A stretch of 64,000 bases of DNA, from positions 186,001-250,000 of the forward strand of contig NW_025954967.1 of assembly GCF_022376445.1 (NCBI RefSeq), in the 5' to 3' direction. The first letter of the stretch is position 1, and each line of letters opens with the position of its first letter. Both the position numbers and the translations under genes were made by a program. The notes below the pieces were generated by a model that was not told the origin of the DNA, searched no databases, and worked only from the letters and a program-made list of their open reading frames with translations. Shown here piece after piece: positions 36,767 to 49,569 of this stretch. Origin of the DNA: Fomitopsis serialis (Eukaryota; Basidiomycota; Agaricomycetes; Polyporales; Fomitopsidaceae).

Positions 36767-39439
36767 GGCTTGATAATGGTCACTGTATCGTATCTGCATT
36801 TTATTGGAAGGTCGCGCGCTGCTATCGTCTGCTTACTCGAAGTCCTTACATTCATTTAGTCTCGTACTTCTTGTCCATACCATCACCGTTCCTTCAGGCT
36901 TTCTAACATGCATGTACCCAGTTATGTTATTACTCGACGATGCGTTATTGATCAGGCCACTCCTTGAAATTCTATGGTACCAGTGTGTTGGATTGTATGT
37001 GCTCGAATAAGCTTCGGACTGCATACCTCATTACTATGTGCCGCGCCAACAGCCTAGACAGTATTATACTAATTGCGCGCCGACGTTGAGTACGTTGAGT
37101 CGGGAGCTCGGGGCAAGGGAGCAAAGGACGCAGGCTCAACTCAGCCCTTTTGGCTCAATCGCGCTGTCGACTGGGCGGGAGTGAAGCAAATGCCTCAGAC
37201 CACGTTAGTACTTACGCGGTGTACTTCCACCGTGATGCAGCGGTTCATTAGGCTCCTTTGCAGACCAGAAAGCCGACTGTCTCGTTCGAATATATGGTAC
37301 ACCCGCCGGCCACGGAGACGAACCGACACAAGGCTCTTTTGGGCTAGTCAATGCAGAGGCGTTATACGCCCGGATCCGAGTCAGCGCTGCCCCATAACGT
37401 GCAATGCGTTGAGATGCTGACTCTGTTGCGGATGAGACTTGGAACGGCGAGCGGAACTCGGCATTAGGCTTTGCGTAGACCTGACGTCGTGCACATGCAA
37501 CTTGAAGGATGGCGTTGTTGACCGCCTAGAGAAAACTGGCTTCAAGGCGAGGGGTTTCTACGGAGCACAATCAACTGTGGTACGAGCCCTCAAATTGGTT
37601 TGCAGCCAATCGGGTGTGTCACAGAAATTTCCAGTGCGGTCTGAGACTTCGAAGGTCTCCCTTTCCGATGCAAGCAGTTCACGCGCGGGGAGGATTTCCA
37701 ATACCCGGGGAGTTGGGCACGGGTATGCCGCGTCTACTTATGGGACGAAGATGCATGTCGGCACACCGTCCACTTGCGCCCTGACAATAATCGTGTCGGA
37801 CTCACCCGAGCTGCGAAGGACCATTGTACACGACGAGACGGCCAGAAAAATCCGGAAAGTCCTCGGACGGGGAACACCGCCTGGCCCCTCGCGGGGTGCA
37901 GAATGTTGCGCAACATTCTTGTCGAATCGGAGACGGGATGCCGTCCATTCTCAATCCTCCACGCGCAGGAAGGGATCTGCCGAGAGACGTTCGTGCGCGC
38001 ACTCTCCTCGATACGGCAACTTGCCAGGGAACATCAGAGCTATTCAGTGGGCGCCGAAATTGAGGGCGTTCCGTCGCTGGCCCGTCGTGCCTTGCGACAA
38101 GATCGCAGTCGACGCGTTCCTCTTGGCAAACTCAAGTCAATTTATGAATTGTCGCTGAGATTGGGAGCCTGGGATCGCCGCGGATGGTCAGGAGGGACCG
38201 GGGTAACAAATGTAAGTTAATCGAATGCTTCTTCACAACGTGTGTGTGCTGACGACCGTTCATTTTGCTCTGAGGCTCCCGTACAGACGGTCGTTCATGC
38301 CGTGGATCTATTAAATCCACGTCAAGATCAGTAGCGCTTGCCTTCCACCTGTACGGTTCGTCTCCATTAAACCTACACTTAGGAGGATCGATCCTTGCCG
38401 ACATACGGCATAGCCTAGCAATCAAAGCTTCGCGGAGGTTTGTGGACTCAATACGTCCGGCCCTTTGTAAAACCCGCCAGAAGTAACTCCAATTGAGCTG
38501 AGAATTTCTTTTGGACTCACTAGGGAGTCCCGAACCGCTCATCGCCAGTGGTCTGGGGGTTGCGGCGGCACAGTCGCTACATTGACCTTGAGCTGTTCAA
38601 TGCTTTTGCGGAATGCTGACGAGGGTAGAGACCTGGCCCTGCAATCATGAAGTTGTGAGGGAGATCGGGCATGAGCTGGCATCGTGGGATCCTTGTCACG
38701 GTCAGGAAGAGTATCTACGAGTAGGCTAAAAGATGACCCTTTCGTTGTCTCCGAGGCTAGTAGCGCATTATGCAGAGGCGAAGAAGTACGAACCTGCAGG
38801 AGGAGGATGATCCCTACTTACCGGGATTTTGCCGGGCGGTACTCTGCCGCCAGTATATTCTATCTTGCTTTAGGCCGTGCCAATGCAATCGAAGAGAGCT
38901 AGGTTCGACAGGCCGAGCGACGGCACAATTCAATCCACAAGCAGTACCAATGTTGTCGACACGTGGGCGTACTTACAGGTTTAGTAAGTATGTAAGGTAA
39001 TTCTCCTCCCGGCGGTCAGTCGTTCTGATGACAAATCATGATATCGCCACTGATCCAGATCGAACGATCGCCGCGACGGTGGCGCGACTCGGAGGTCCTA
39101 CTCGAATTCTGTGTGCATGCTACAACTCAGTACTCAGTCCCAGTGAGAACGTGCAAGATCGCCTGCCATTCCCTGCCATTCCCAGCTGTTCCCGCTCCAC
39201 CCCGCTCCACCAAACGCTGCGAAACGAAGGGAATGGCCATTTGTCCGATTAACAGATGGGTTTCTGTTCCCTGTATGTTCTCTTCAATTCGTTTCGAATG
39301 CATGTATGTTGCGATCGAATGGCAGCAATTGGCATCTGTTTAATATACGAGCTCTGTATCACTCGAATCCGTGCCCAAATTGTAATATAATTCGATTTTC
39401 ACGGAATTTATTCTACGCGTCTCGTAGCAGTCCGAACGT
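36767..39439. other. Gene-poor region
   Basis: The first 150 bp are probably the 3' UTR of the anchor gene. A plus-strand frame of 239 codons at 37439-38158 stays open but has no recognisable domain and an Arg/Ser-rich texture typical of chance frames. No RNA gene, transposase or terminal repeat was found. Confidence 0.35.
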
Positions 39440-39666
39440 ACACTATGCGCGTGAGTAGCCATGATGGGGCGGTCGCATTTGGATGCAGCCGGACGGATAC
39501 CTACTCGCTGTCCTCCCCGCTCGTTTTCCTCTCTGCTCGCTGGCGCTTTCCCTCCGGACACGCTCCCGCCAATTGCTCGCACAGGCCTTCACCCGCAGCC
39601 GTGAGCACTGCTCGCTCCTGTCCACACGCATTCTCACCTTCCCGTCTCTGTGCCTGTTCCCGCAGC

Positions 39667-40215
39667 GTGCTGGTCGACTGCATTTGCACGCGGGGCACTG
39701 GCCCTACGTGCTCGCGTTCGGCGCGTGATGTGCAGCGCATTACCGTACGCCCATTCTTCGCTCACGCGCACGCCGTCCGTACGCCGGCCGTGTCTGCACG
39801 CTGGGCAGTTGCCAGTGCGCTCGCGGTCGACGTATGCGTTGTGCTACACGTCGTTACGCCCTATGCTTGCGGTCAGCTAGCTCGCTGGCGCGTCTCTGCA
39901 CTCACCTTCCTTCGCCCGCAGTCAGCTCGTGGGCTGCGTCTGCACGCATGGCATTCGCCCTGCGTACTCGCCGTCGACGTGTGTCGTGCTGCGTGACGAC
40001 ACGCCCTATGCCGACCCATTCGCCTACCCGCCTGCCTGCCAGCTCACCGGTCTCCCCACTCGTCCGCTCTCCCGCCCATCCACCCGCTCTCTCGCCCGTC
40101 CACCAGCCTACCTACCCACTTGTTTGCGTGCTCGATGTATGTTCGTCGGCCCTATCTATGTGCTGGGCATTTGCCCAGCACTCACGCGGTCGGCGTGTAT
40201 GCTGCCGCTCGCCCG
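39667..40215. repeat. Degenerate GC-rich tandem repeat, about four units
   Basis: A core of about 80 bp recurs at about 39667-39750, 39783-39865, 39927-40015 and 40131-40215. Each contains TGCACG or a variant, then GGGCA-TTGCC, then TGCTCGCGGTCGACG and a CGCCCTATGC-like end. Spacing between cores is irregular (about 110, 145 and 220 bp). Pyrimidine-rich spacers such as CCCGCCCATCCACCCGCTC separate them. The surrounding 39440-40300 shares this strongly skewed composition. Confidence 0.6.
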
Positions 40216-40299
40216 CCCGCCTGCCACCCGCTCGTTGACTCGTCCGCCCACGGCCGTCGTCGTGCGCGTCGTACCGCACGTCGCCTGCGAGGATCAATC

Positions 40300-41341
40300 A
40301 CACATACCTGTTAAGTATGAGCGCACAAGGACTCGAAGAAGTTCAGGGGAAAGGTGGTGGTACAGATTCAAAGACGTCTCGACCTCGACATGCGTGAAGT
40401 GCATCGTCAGTGACGTCGTGGGGAGAGTGGTCACGGGACCGCAAGCCGGATTGCAGTGCACATTGGACAATTGGGCCATTGGCAAGCGGGAAAATTTTCG
40501 GATTGAGCGAAAGCATTCATTTGGACATTTGAACATTTTGAACTGCGGGACACCCGGGATTTGTGAAAGTGTCAAATCGTGGAAGCAGTTTATGGGCTTG
40601 CGATCGCGCGGTTCGAATGCGGCAACATACACGAATCAACGGGAATATAATTTGCTGACAGGCGCTGACAGCAACACACAGGGATTACTGAGAATCGAAG
40701 GGAATCTTGCACGTTCTCACTGGGACTCAGTACTTACCTACTTGCACGCAAGGCCCTCACTGTCGAGTGCTGTACCAGCTACACTCAGGTCATGCAACGG
40801 CAGCCGGCTACTCAAGCTCGAACTACCGAAGATCGAAGCGCCTCGCGTTGACTACCTCTGAGTTCTGAGTTCTCGGAGCTATGGAAATTTCCTTCGGATC
40901 CAGGGACCAGAAGTCAAGCACCCTGGGCGCCGTTCCACCGCCGGCGCGCCACTTTTGCATCACGAGTACGTACCTTTCTCAACAGTGCATTGTGCAACGA
41001 TGATGCCAGTGGTGAGCCATGCCGGCGAAGGGCTACTGGTAAGTACACAGCTCCGAGTCAGACCTTTGTGGCTTGCGTGCCGATATTCTGCCACATCATC
41101 GTGCTAGAGACCACGGCATATAGGTAGAACGGGATTCATTTGCAACTCCAAGCACTTGTTCTCTTTGAGGCCAGTTCCTTGTGCAGCTCCTTCCAGATGG
41201 ATTGCCGTGAGCCACAGGGGCCGCCGGTGCGTCGCGTAGCTTTCCTGGAGCCTGTCGGTCCATCATTGGAAACACACGAGGTGGCGATGATGATACCCGC
41301 TCAAGTCCGCTGGCACCGAGTTGGAATAACTGCGCTCTCTG
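40300..41341. other. Unassigned region
   Basis: The open frame at 39929-40861 runs out of the repeat into ordinary sequence but shows no domain. From 41000 on this is probably the promoter and possible first exon of the zinc-finger gene. Confidence 0.3.
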
Positions 41342-42680
41342 TTGCAGCATAGATATAATGGTCCGATCAATTTTGCAGGTACCATTGATTCCGTGCATCC
41401 CGTCCTCCCAATGTCCTCCCTCTGTGTTCCGGTCGAACAACTCAGTCAACTGCGAGTGTCTATCCGCGTGCTCAAGTCGGGTGGATTCGCTATCAGCTTC
41501 GAGCCGCATACTGGCGGTCAACCGACATTCGGTAAGTAGATTATTTATACGCCATACTATGTTCCACGTCCCTGAATACTGATGTCCACTTAGATTCAAT
41601 AGGTCAGATCTGCCCTCCATCGCCGTATACCGTCCAAATCGAAGCAGTAGAAGATCACCAAGGACATGTTCTGCAAGTCTGCAGTTTCCCCAACCGAACC
41701 GCGCTGCCAGGATCATCGACGCAAACAGCACAGGCGGACTCATGTGGGTTCAATAGCTCAGTCTCGACGATGTCTACAATGGGTAACACGCTCGACTTTC
41801 TTGCACGCGACAACGGTAGTGAATGATATTGATTCTAGAAACAATTCCCACCGCAAATTACAACCTACCTCCAGTAGACAGTCTGTCGGGAGCCTTCTCA
41901 GGTACTCGCGACTAGCACACTTATCAATTTGATTTGAGCATACTCAAAGATTGATACTTACTAGAATTCGACTTCGCCTCCATGGAGCCGGACACCCAAC
42001 CATACAGCAATAGTTCTCTGGTATCCGACTGTTTCCTTAGTGACAGTGAGTAATTTAACAGAGGAACGGCGGGCTAAGTGTTCTCATGCAAGTGCACTTC
42101 GTCAGTGCAGGCACAGCCAGCGCCGATGCCCAGTGAGCAGAGAACCTACGCAAATACCTCGGTCGGCAGCAGTATTAACGCACTCGCTGGCCCGTCGACC
42201 CCTATAGCCTCCATGGCGCTCTGGATGCATCCGGACTTCCCGATATCGTCGCAGACCGGCGGTCAGGTCGCGGATGGCAGCTCAGCCGTCTTCGTCGACT
42301 CATCACACCCAACTCTGGGCCCGTCGTCCACGTCTACCCCTTCGACTCCGTCGGACTCCGAGTCGGAAACCTCGTTGGCGTCGGGGCGCCGCAAACGCAC
42401 CTACTCCTGCCCCAAGTGCCCGCGGCGCTTCACGAGCGAGTACACGCTCAAAGTGCACCTCCGCGCGCACACGCCCAAGCAGACGAAGGCGATACCATGC
42501 ATGATGGGCTGTCAGGAACACTTCTCGCGCCAGCATGACCGCCTGCGCCATGAGGTGACTAAGCATGGGCGGGTCTGCGAGTGGGTCTGCGAGCAGTGTC
42601 GCAAGTTCTTCTCCTCAAAACGGACGCTGTCAAATCATAATTGTAGAACTAGCGGAGGTTTCACGCGGTGGGAGATCTAG
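41342..42680 (+). CDS. C2H2 zinc-finger protein
   Basis: The last exon carries three C2H2-type fingers: YSCPKCPRRFTSEYTLKVHL-RAH, IPCMMGCQEHFSRQHDRLRH-EVTKH and WVCEQCRKFFSSKRTLSNHNC, preceded by a basic GRRKR. The protein ends at 42680. Upstream exons join across short introns: TIDSVHPVLPMSSLCVPVEQ (about 41380-41535), then SIGQICPPSPYTVQIEAVED (from 41594), LPPVDSLSGAFS, then EFDFASMEPDTQPYSNSSLV, then the Ser/Pro-rich linker before the fingers. It is a probable nuclear transcription factor; target genes are unknown. The third finger ends HNC rather than H-x3-H, so it may bind zinc differently. The start is uncertain, and an additional 5' exon may lie near 41140. Confidence 0.8.
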
Positions 42681-44083
42681 TTGTTGACGCTCCCCAGATG
42701 GCTGTCCATTTTTGATATCATCTTCCTTGTCACATATTGGAACAGTGGTCATGCATCGACTCTACGCTACTGGTGAGCATGATGCTGGAGGTGTACTAAC
42801 AGATAACATTCACAAGGCAGTCTCTGCGATCTGGGCGACACCGATACAGCTCCGTGACGCCGTCTCCCCCCCACGCACGGTACACTCATTCCCAGCGATC
42901 AAGAATGAGTCGCCGTCAACCCCAGACGTTCAAGGACGAGGTCATCCGAGAACGAGGGGCATCTCTCCACATCGTCATCGTAGTCCTTCGCCGTGACTTT
43001 CAAGCCGGCCAGTGCGTCCTTCCGATCCCGAGCGGCAACCTGCTAAATTGTGGCGAGCTGATTGAAGTGTCGATCGTCAAGATGTCAAAGATGTCGGGCT
43101 ATCTAATGGTATCTATGTTGTTTCTTCTATAGTGTACTCGACTACTCCTCTCAGGTTCCCGTGTATATGACCGTCCAAAGGCATTGCATAACGCGCACTT
43201 CAAGACGAGCATGCAATTTTAGAGCAAGATGTGGTTGCAGTTGCACTGCCATATAGGTGACGTAATCGGTCAACCTGTGAGTCGAGACAGGATCGATTCG
43301 ACGTGCTTGACCCGTCACTTCTAGAGACCTGAAGTATGTACTCACATTGTAGCAACTGTTAAATGTTCCTAAGCTGAAGCGCTGAACGCCCACCACCGCG
43401 GTTAGCAGCACAGAATCCACACGCTGCCCGGCGGCTGCCGCGCGTCTAACGGTATCCATATGTCAAGTCAATTGGGACGTGTAGACGTCAAATCCTGACG
43501 CTCTCTCATGTGAGTTCTCCATTTTCAACTTCAGGAAGACTCGTCTACGAGGCGTCCTCAAAAACTCGACATCTTACACTGCAACATCGCTCTGTGGTGA
43601 TGTACACTGGCATACATATGAGTTCACTTTCAAATGACGACGTTTTCACCTCGTTCCAAGTTCCCGAATATTCATCTAATGTTCTTTCATAGATTGAGCT
43701 AAGATGGCAGCACTCAGACAGCACCAGGACAGCAATTGCGAACTGTCACACACACGTGGTCATTACACCCGATGGTCTCGGGCTGTTATCATCGTGGAGA
43801 CGCCGGCGGCCAGGCAAACGACGACAATGGTATCGTAACTCAAAGTGGTATGTGTTTACATTGCTGAATACCGTGCGGCCAAACCTTCCAGGCACTGGTA
43901 TCCCTCATTGAGAAGGTGATGGGGGAACAACATACTCGTTTCAAGGGATCGATGATCAATTCCACTGCAAGACAAGCGGCAAGCAATCAAGTATGTATAT
44001 ACATACTTAGCACACCGGTGACCGACGGCATCATCCAACAGCTTCGGCCCTTTCGCCACTATCGGGAGCGAACTCGTGACTAC
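42681..44083. other. Unassigned region
   Basis: No frame here gives a known family. The right end abuts the inverted repeat that carries the first P450 copy. Confidence 0.35.
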
Positions 44084-46920
44084 CTATCACTTCCGCGTGA
44101 ACTTCCTCCGGGAGGGCGGGTCGACATGACCTAGTCAACTCAATAGCGTCGTCCGAAATCATCCAGCTGTACGGCCCCAAACGGCTTTTGTGGGTTCCCA
44201 GTTGTCTCCGGGCATTGCGATTGGTACGGTACATCTTGACGCTTCGTGTGTGCAGCGTAATCACCGCGCGGGCTTACAGGAACCGGTACCCCGATAGCCG
44301 GGACTCTTGGCTTACCCCAGAATCTCTTCGCTCAAGATACTTGGGCTACTTAGTCTTGACGAGGAACTCTGACGACTGCGGAACCGTTCGAATTGGTGTG
44401 ACTAGTGGCAATATTCTTCAAGAGGTATGTCGTCGACGTGAACTCCCGTCCTATACAATGCTGAGGCAAATCCCCTCTAGCTCCCTCCCTATGTCGTACA
44501 GTCTTCTCCTTCTAAGCGGCACAGTGATCGCCACACTGTTATGGAGAATGTCCATATACGTGCGCTTGCTCATCGCTAGTACACCGCTGTCCCTTCTCCC
44601 CGGTCCTCCAAGGGAGTCATTCTGGAATGGTGACATTGTATTCGCCAGATCGATCGTTGGCGCCGTCATTCACAATTTGGCACATCGTTTTCTAGGAAAC
44701 CTAAGGCAATACCTTGCTCGGCATGCCGAAGACTTCCAGAGACATGTCGCTGTCGATTTCGGTCCAGTCGTCAAAATGTCTGCATATCTTGGTGTACGCT
44801 GATTGATCATCACTGTGATTCAATCGTCTCCATTGACCAAAAACCTGCCTGATTGTGCCTTCCAGCGTCCTCTTCTATATGTCTCCGATCCGAGAGCCCT
44901 TCATAACATTCTGATCAAGGAGGAGCATATCTTTCAAGAACAAGAGGTATTCATATCGTACGTACTCCATCGTTTGAGTCTACCACGGCAATCTTCTAAA
45001 CAATGATATCAGCTCTAATCTGAGGCTATTCGGGCCGTCGCTACTGGCTACATCCGGTAGATACTGCATGGATTCGCTTACGGTCTGCGTGTTAACAAGC
45101 AGGTACTCACACAGGCCAGAACCACGGTAAACAACGCAAATTATTAAATCCCGTCTTCTCAATCAACCACATGCGCCACATATTACCATTGTTTTACACT
45201 GTATCTCATAGGGTGAGCCGTCCCAGGGCTACGGCGCCTGACAATGAACACTCAACAAGGCTTCGGTATGTAGCTCAGAGAGGCGATCACTGCCCGAGTA
45301 CAAGAAGGCCCGCGAGAACTCGACGTATTGTACTGGATGGGCCGTGCTTCGCTCGAACTCATCGGCCAGGGAGGCCTCGGGCACTCCTTCGACCCACTCA
45401 TTGAAGACCGCGAAGACCCGTATGGCCAAGCAGTCAAAGCGTTGATGTGCGTTCCCCGTCTTCTTACTATCCCGCCCCAAGTCACTCCGACACTGAGACA
45501 CATTTATGCTTTGTTTCGGTCCTGCAGACCAAACTTTGGCCGGGTGCTACACCTGCGGTGGCTCGCCGTCCTCGCGGACAAGTGGAAGGTGCCGAAGCGG
45601 CTACAGCGCGCTGTCGTACAGGTGTTTCCGACAGACTCTGCCGCCCGCAGACTTATGGATGTTGTCGACACGATGGACGAACAATCGCGGATGATATACA
45701 ACATGAAGAAGCGCGCATTTGACACGGGCGATGCAAAGGTGGTGAAGCAAGTTGGAGAGGGTAAGGACATCCTGAGCGTCCTGAGTAAGTCGGCTGTGGT
45801 TCAAGTCCAATGCACAAGCTGATAAAATAATGAAGTGCGCGCGAACGCGAATGCGGACGTGAACGAGCGACTCCCAGAGGAGGAGGTCATTGCGCAGCTG
45901 TCGTGCGGCCTATGATGTCTCGGACACCGTTTACTTTGGCTTACTGACTGACCATGTTAGCACGCTTATCTTCCGCCGCGATGGACACAACGTCCAACAC
46001 GCTCTCTCGCATGTTGCAGACGCTAGCGGAGCACACAGACGTGCAGGAAAAACTGCGCCAAGAACTCTTGGACACCGGCGCGGCGCATGGGATGTCGTAC
46101 GAACAATTGAACCAGCTCCCGTATCTTGATGCCGTGTGTCGGGAGTCGCTTAGACTGTGAGTAGTGAGATGCGGACACGATTATGTGGGCCGAGGGCACT
46201 GATTGTGCATGCACACAGGCATCCTGCAGGTGGAAACAGGTTCAGAGTGTAAGCGTTGCACCGTGTTTCTGCGTCACACACCACTGGCAGTTGACTTAAG
46301 TGATGGGCCAAACAGGGCTGTCGCCGATACCGTCCTTCCTCTGTCTCAGCCTGTCACCACTCTGAAGGGTGAGGTCATGTCAGAAGTCCCCGTCCCGAAA
46401 GGTACCGAGATCCTTGTCGGTGTGATGGGTAGCAACTTGAACAAAGCGTTTTGGGAGAGGATGCTCTCGAATGGAAACCCGAGCGCTGGTTGTCCCTGCC
46501 ATCTACTGTTACGGACGCTCGGGTTCCAGGAGTGTATTCGAATTTGTGCGTTCCGGATCGTAGATGTCTGGAAAATGTGCTGACGGATCATTCAGGCTAA
46601 CTTTCATCAGCGGAAAGAGGGCGTGCATGTACGTCCGCGATAACAACTCAGTCAGTTCGCTAAATCTTCCGCACAGAGGCTTCAAATTGCTGAAATGGAG
46701 ATCAGTGAGTTGCACGGTTGAGCTATCAGGCGATGACTTATTCCGCGAGTAGAGGTGGCGATGGCAGTGCTGGTATCCGCATTCACCTTCGAGTCGACCG
46801 ACAAGCCGATCTTATGGACCACCGCCAACATCATGTTCCCCACGGTCGGGAAGAGCAGCACCAGGCCGGAGCTTCCTCTCAGAGTAGGACTCTACAAGCC
46901 TATCTGATTGACGCGACTAG
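44084..46920 (+). repeat. Inverted repeat arm 1 (P450 duplication)
   Basis: This arm matches the reverse complement of about 54910-57728 over its whole length. It includes some 400 bp upstream of the P450 start (shared CCTATCACTTCCGCG / CCTATCACCTCCGCG and GACCTAGTCAACTCAATAGC) and ends just after the P450 stop. The arms differ by scattered substitutions and small indels. Confidence 0.85.
44491..46908 (+). CDS. Cytochrome P450, copy 1 of inverted pair
   Basis: Membrane-anchored monooxygenase of an agaricomycete P450 family. It starts MSYSLLLLSGTVIATLLW (membrane anchor), then LLPGPPRESFWNG. Later parts are RPLLYVSDPRALHNILIKEE, YWMGRASLELIGQGGLGHSF, the I-helix FASMDTTSNTLSRML, the K-helix ExxR in YLDAVCRESLRL, and the heme loop FISGKRAC. 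The heme-loop Cys is followed by Ile-Gly across an intron, fitting FxxGxRxCxG. The C-terminus is ELPLRVGLYKPI. About ten exons. Two one-base losses relative to copy 2: TTTTGGGAGAGG near 46452 (copy 2 has GGGG, giving FWGEDALEWKPERW) and AAATTGCTG near 46687. Substrate unknown. It is either a recent pseudogene or a gene with consensus errors. Confidence 0.85.
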
Positions 46921-47262
46921 GTGCTCGCTGCACAGTGTGACTCCGAGCCGATGTACTTGTCATGTTGGCCCCGGGGCATCCGAGTCCGAGTCCGAGTCCC
47001 TCCAGTACATCCTCCACCCGGAACTTACTTATGCACAACTGAGTTTTTCTGCGAGGACGCCTGCACGATACCTCTCAGGCTGGTACTAGTAAGTAATAAA
47101 CTGAAGAACGAAGAACACTGAAGAGCGAGGAACCGAGAGATCAGTCACGTGATCGTGTTGATTGGTACTCAGTCGCCAGTGACTGTTCCAGTCAGCGTTT
47201 CGTCCTTTACAAGTTACAATCCACCCATCCTCCACTCCTCCTCCCCGCGACGCCCCCACGCC

Positions 47263-48633
47263 ATGTCGACTGTTAATGAAGAGGAGGTGAACCCCTACGA
47301 ATTGCTTGGAGTGACCATGGAGTCTACCGAGCAGGACATACGAACCGCCTATCGTAGGGTCTCATTGAAGGTCCATCCCGATAGAGTGGGTATTTCCATT
47401 CAATGTTGTGTTGCTCGCGTTTTGAACGTCGCCCTCTGACTCAAGTCTCTCCACGAAGAATCGCGGTAACCCAGATGCAGGTAATGTCTTCGAATACGTC
47501 CGTTCGCTGACATGTTACTGATGAGCCGATGTTGCAGCACGGAAGTTCCACGAGCTCAACCAAGCGTATGAGCTGCTACTGGATCCGCTTCGGCGGATGG
47601 CCCTCGACGCCAAGGTGCGCCTGAAGGAGGCGCGCAAGACTCGCTTCGCGTCGTACGACGCCAAACGCAAGGGCCTCGTGGAGGAGCTTGAGGCACGCGA
47701 ACGCGCATTCAAGAAGGCACGGGTGGAGAAGGAGGAGGGAGAGCACGCCCGGTGGAGAGAGAATGAACGCATCATGGAGGAAGGGCGGAGGTTGAGGGAA
47801 GAGAGGGAGAAGGAGCTGCGAAGGAGAGAAGAAGAGGCATTGAGAACCGAGAGAGAGGCTGCAGGAGAGGATGAGCCACCTGAGGTTGGTGCGTGTCTCA
47901 GACTTTCAGATGACGATGCCTCGGAACTAACACGCATGCTGTTTCCACAGGGGATTTAGACACGACCGTTCGCCTCAAGTATTCGTTGTCCTCACATCCA
48001 TCGCTTACGACGCCGGCCAGCCTCGCGGCGCTCATGTCGCCTTTTGGCCCAATTGACGAAGCCTCGGTCAAACTCATCCTCAAGCCTTCGCCGCCAAAGA
48101 AGCCAAAGCGCGGTATCGCACTTGTACCGTTTAAACAGATCGGCGGTGCGTTCGCCGCCGTGTGCGCAAGCGGGCGACCAGAGAGCGGATTGGCGGACGT
48201 CGAGGTTGGGTGGGCGGAGGACAAGGAGCCAGAGCTCATCGGGTGGCTGAAGAAGAAAGGCCAACTCGGGACTGACGGCAAAGCGAGCACGACGAAAGGC
48301 AGGGACGATGCAAGACGTCCGTCGGATAGCACTCCGCAGCCCACGCCTGTTGGTGCAGAGTCCTCGACGTCAGATGCACCACCAGGGACCGACTCTGGGA
48401 CACCCTTTTCCTCGTTCCCCTCGACTTTCGTAAGTGTGCACCTCATTTCTACCGTGCTGCGTTGCTGATATACTTGTTTGCAGCCGAGCTTTGACGCACC
48501 CCCGAAGTCTTCCGCCAAGCTCGCTGAGACGGGCCTCGATTACGAGTCCCTGACCCTTATGCGAATGCGTCAGGCCGAGCGCGCACGATTGGAACGCGAA
48601 CTTCGGGAACGTGAAGCGGCTGAAGGCGATTGA
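47263..48633 (+). CDS. DNAJC17/Cwf23-type J-protein (spliceosome-associated)
   Basis: A J-domain protein with a C-terminal RRM-like domain, the architecture of DNAJC17/Cwf23, which assists the spliceosome. Exons: 47263-47385, 47459-47480 (22 nt), 47538-47888, 47951-48429 and 48484-48633; all junctions are in frame. The J domain has NPYELLGVTMESTEQDIRTA and the Hsp70-stimulating HPD motif (KVHPDRNRGNPDA). A charged Glu/Arg coiled coil follows (about residues 85-175). The RRM-like part contains RLKYSLSSHPSLTTPASLAA, then FGPIDEASVKLILKP and GIALVPFKQIGGAFAAV, then a Ser/Pro-rich linker and a short coiled tail ending AERARLERELREREAAEGD. The gene is intact, lies between the P450 copies and is transcribed toward SEC24. 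Confidence 0.92.
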
Positions 48634-49569
48634 AGATTCCTACACGACGCGGTCGTGTGTACACATGTGTATATTGTTCGCTCAACGATGAGCCCTACCG
48701 GACCTCCACTAGGCTGTGCTTGTTGTAGTAGTATGGGCCGTGAACGTTTGAACTCGGGCACATTGCGTCCTATGCTAAGCAGGATAATCAACGGAGCTGT
48801 GTAGACGTTGCGCAGTGCGCTCCAATGCATTGCGGTCGTTACAATTGACATCACAATGTTCCTAGGACTCCGTGGCAACCTACCTCGTGCTACATAAGAT
48901 CCTCAGAGAATCAGCGTAGAGATGTGTTCCCCACAGACTCGTCTTCGCATAGACTCAGCTCAGGGGGTGTAGCAGGTCCGAGGCCAGAGCCTTCAGTTCC
49001 CGTTATCTGCATCAGCAACGACAGCCGTGGGCAACGTACGGGTTATTAAAGCCCGGCAGGCTTTGAATATCTGCAAGGACCAGCATAAGTCCGAAGGACG
49101 AGAAACGCTCGGGGCATGATTCGCCACAGCACTCGCGGTTCAATTAGGGTGTGGAAGGGACTGTGACGAAGTCATTTCACGTCCACGACGCCGACGATGG
49201 GTCTGTACGATACTCACCGTCGCGGTGTCAGCGCCACACAAGCCGATGCCCACTTGGGCTCATTTCAAGGGAGGGAAGAATAAATCATGCAAGCTTGCTT
49301 GCAGAGTGCGCATGCAGACTGCCATTCAATGTCATAAGGCTTGATCGCGAGCTCAGTGTCTCCCGCCTGCTCCGTATTTTGACGGTGGCCGGTATACATT
49401 CACTATCCATAATAATCATTGCCGCGTCTAGATGTCCGTCGGAGTATATGCTACACACGCTACCACGGTGCCGACTTGAAGCTACTGCGATTGTTATTGA
49501 ACGAAGTGCCCCCGGTGAGCTAATAACTCGTGTGAGCCGTGCCACCACCCGATTACCTGTGCAACGTAC
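48634..49569. other. Intergenic region between convergent genes
   Basis: Shared 3' flank of the J-protein gene (+) and SEC24 (-). The minus-strand open frame at 49285-49572 is probably read-through past the last SEC24 exon. No RNA gene was seen. Confidence 0.4.

Noticed and set aside
37439..38158. Open frame of 239 codons on the plus strand
   Set aside because: No domain, Arg/Ser-rich chance composition, no intron-linked neighbours and overlapping open frames of similar size. Not reported as a gene.
39929..40861. 310-codon open frame over the GC-rich repeat
   Set aside because: Openness is explained by high GC and lack of stop-rich codons in the repeat; no conserved text after leaving the repeat.
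41096..41743. 215-codon minus-strand frame
   Set aside because: Antisense shadow of the upstream exons of the zinc-finger gene, whose plus-strand reading joins across introns.
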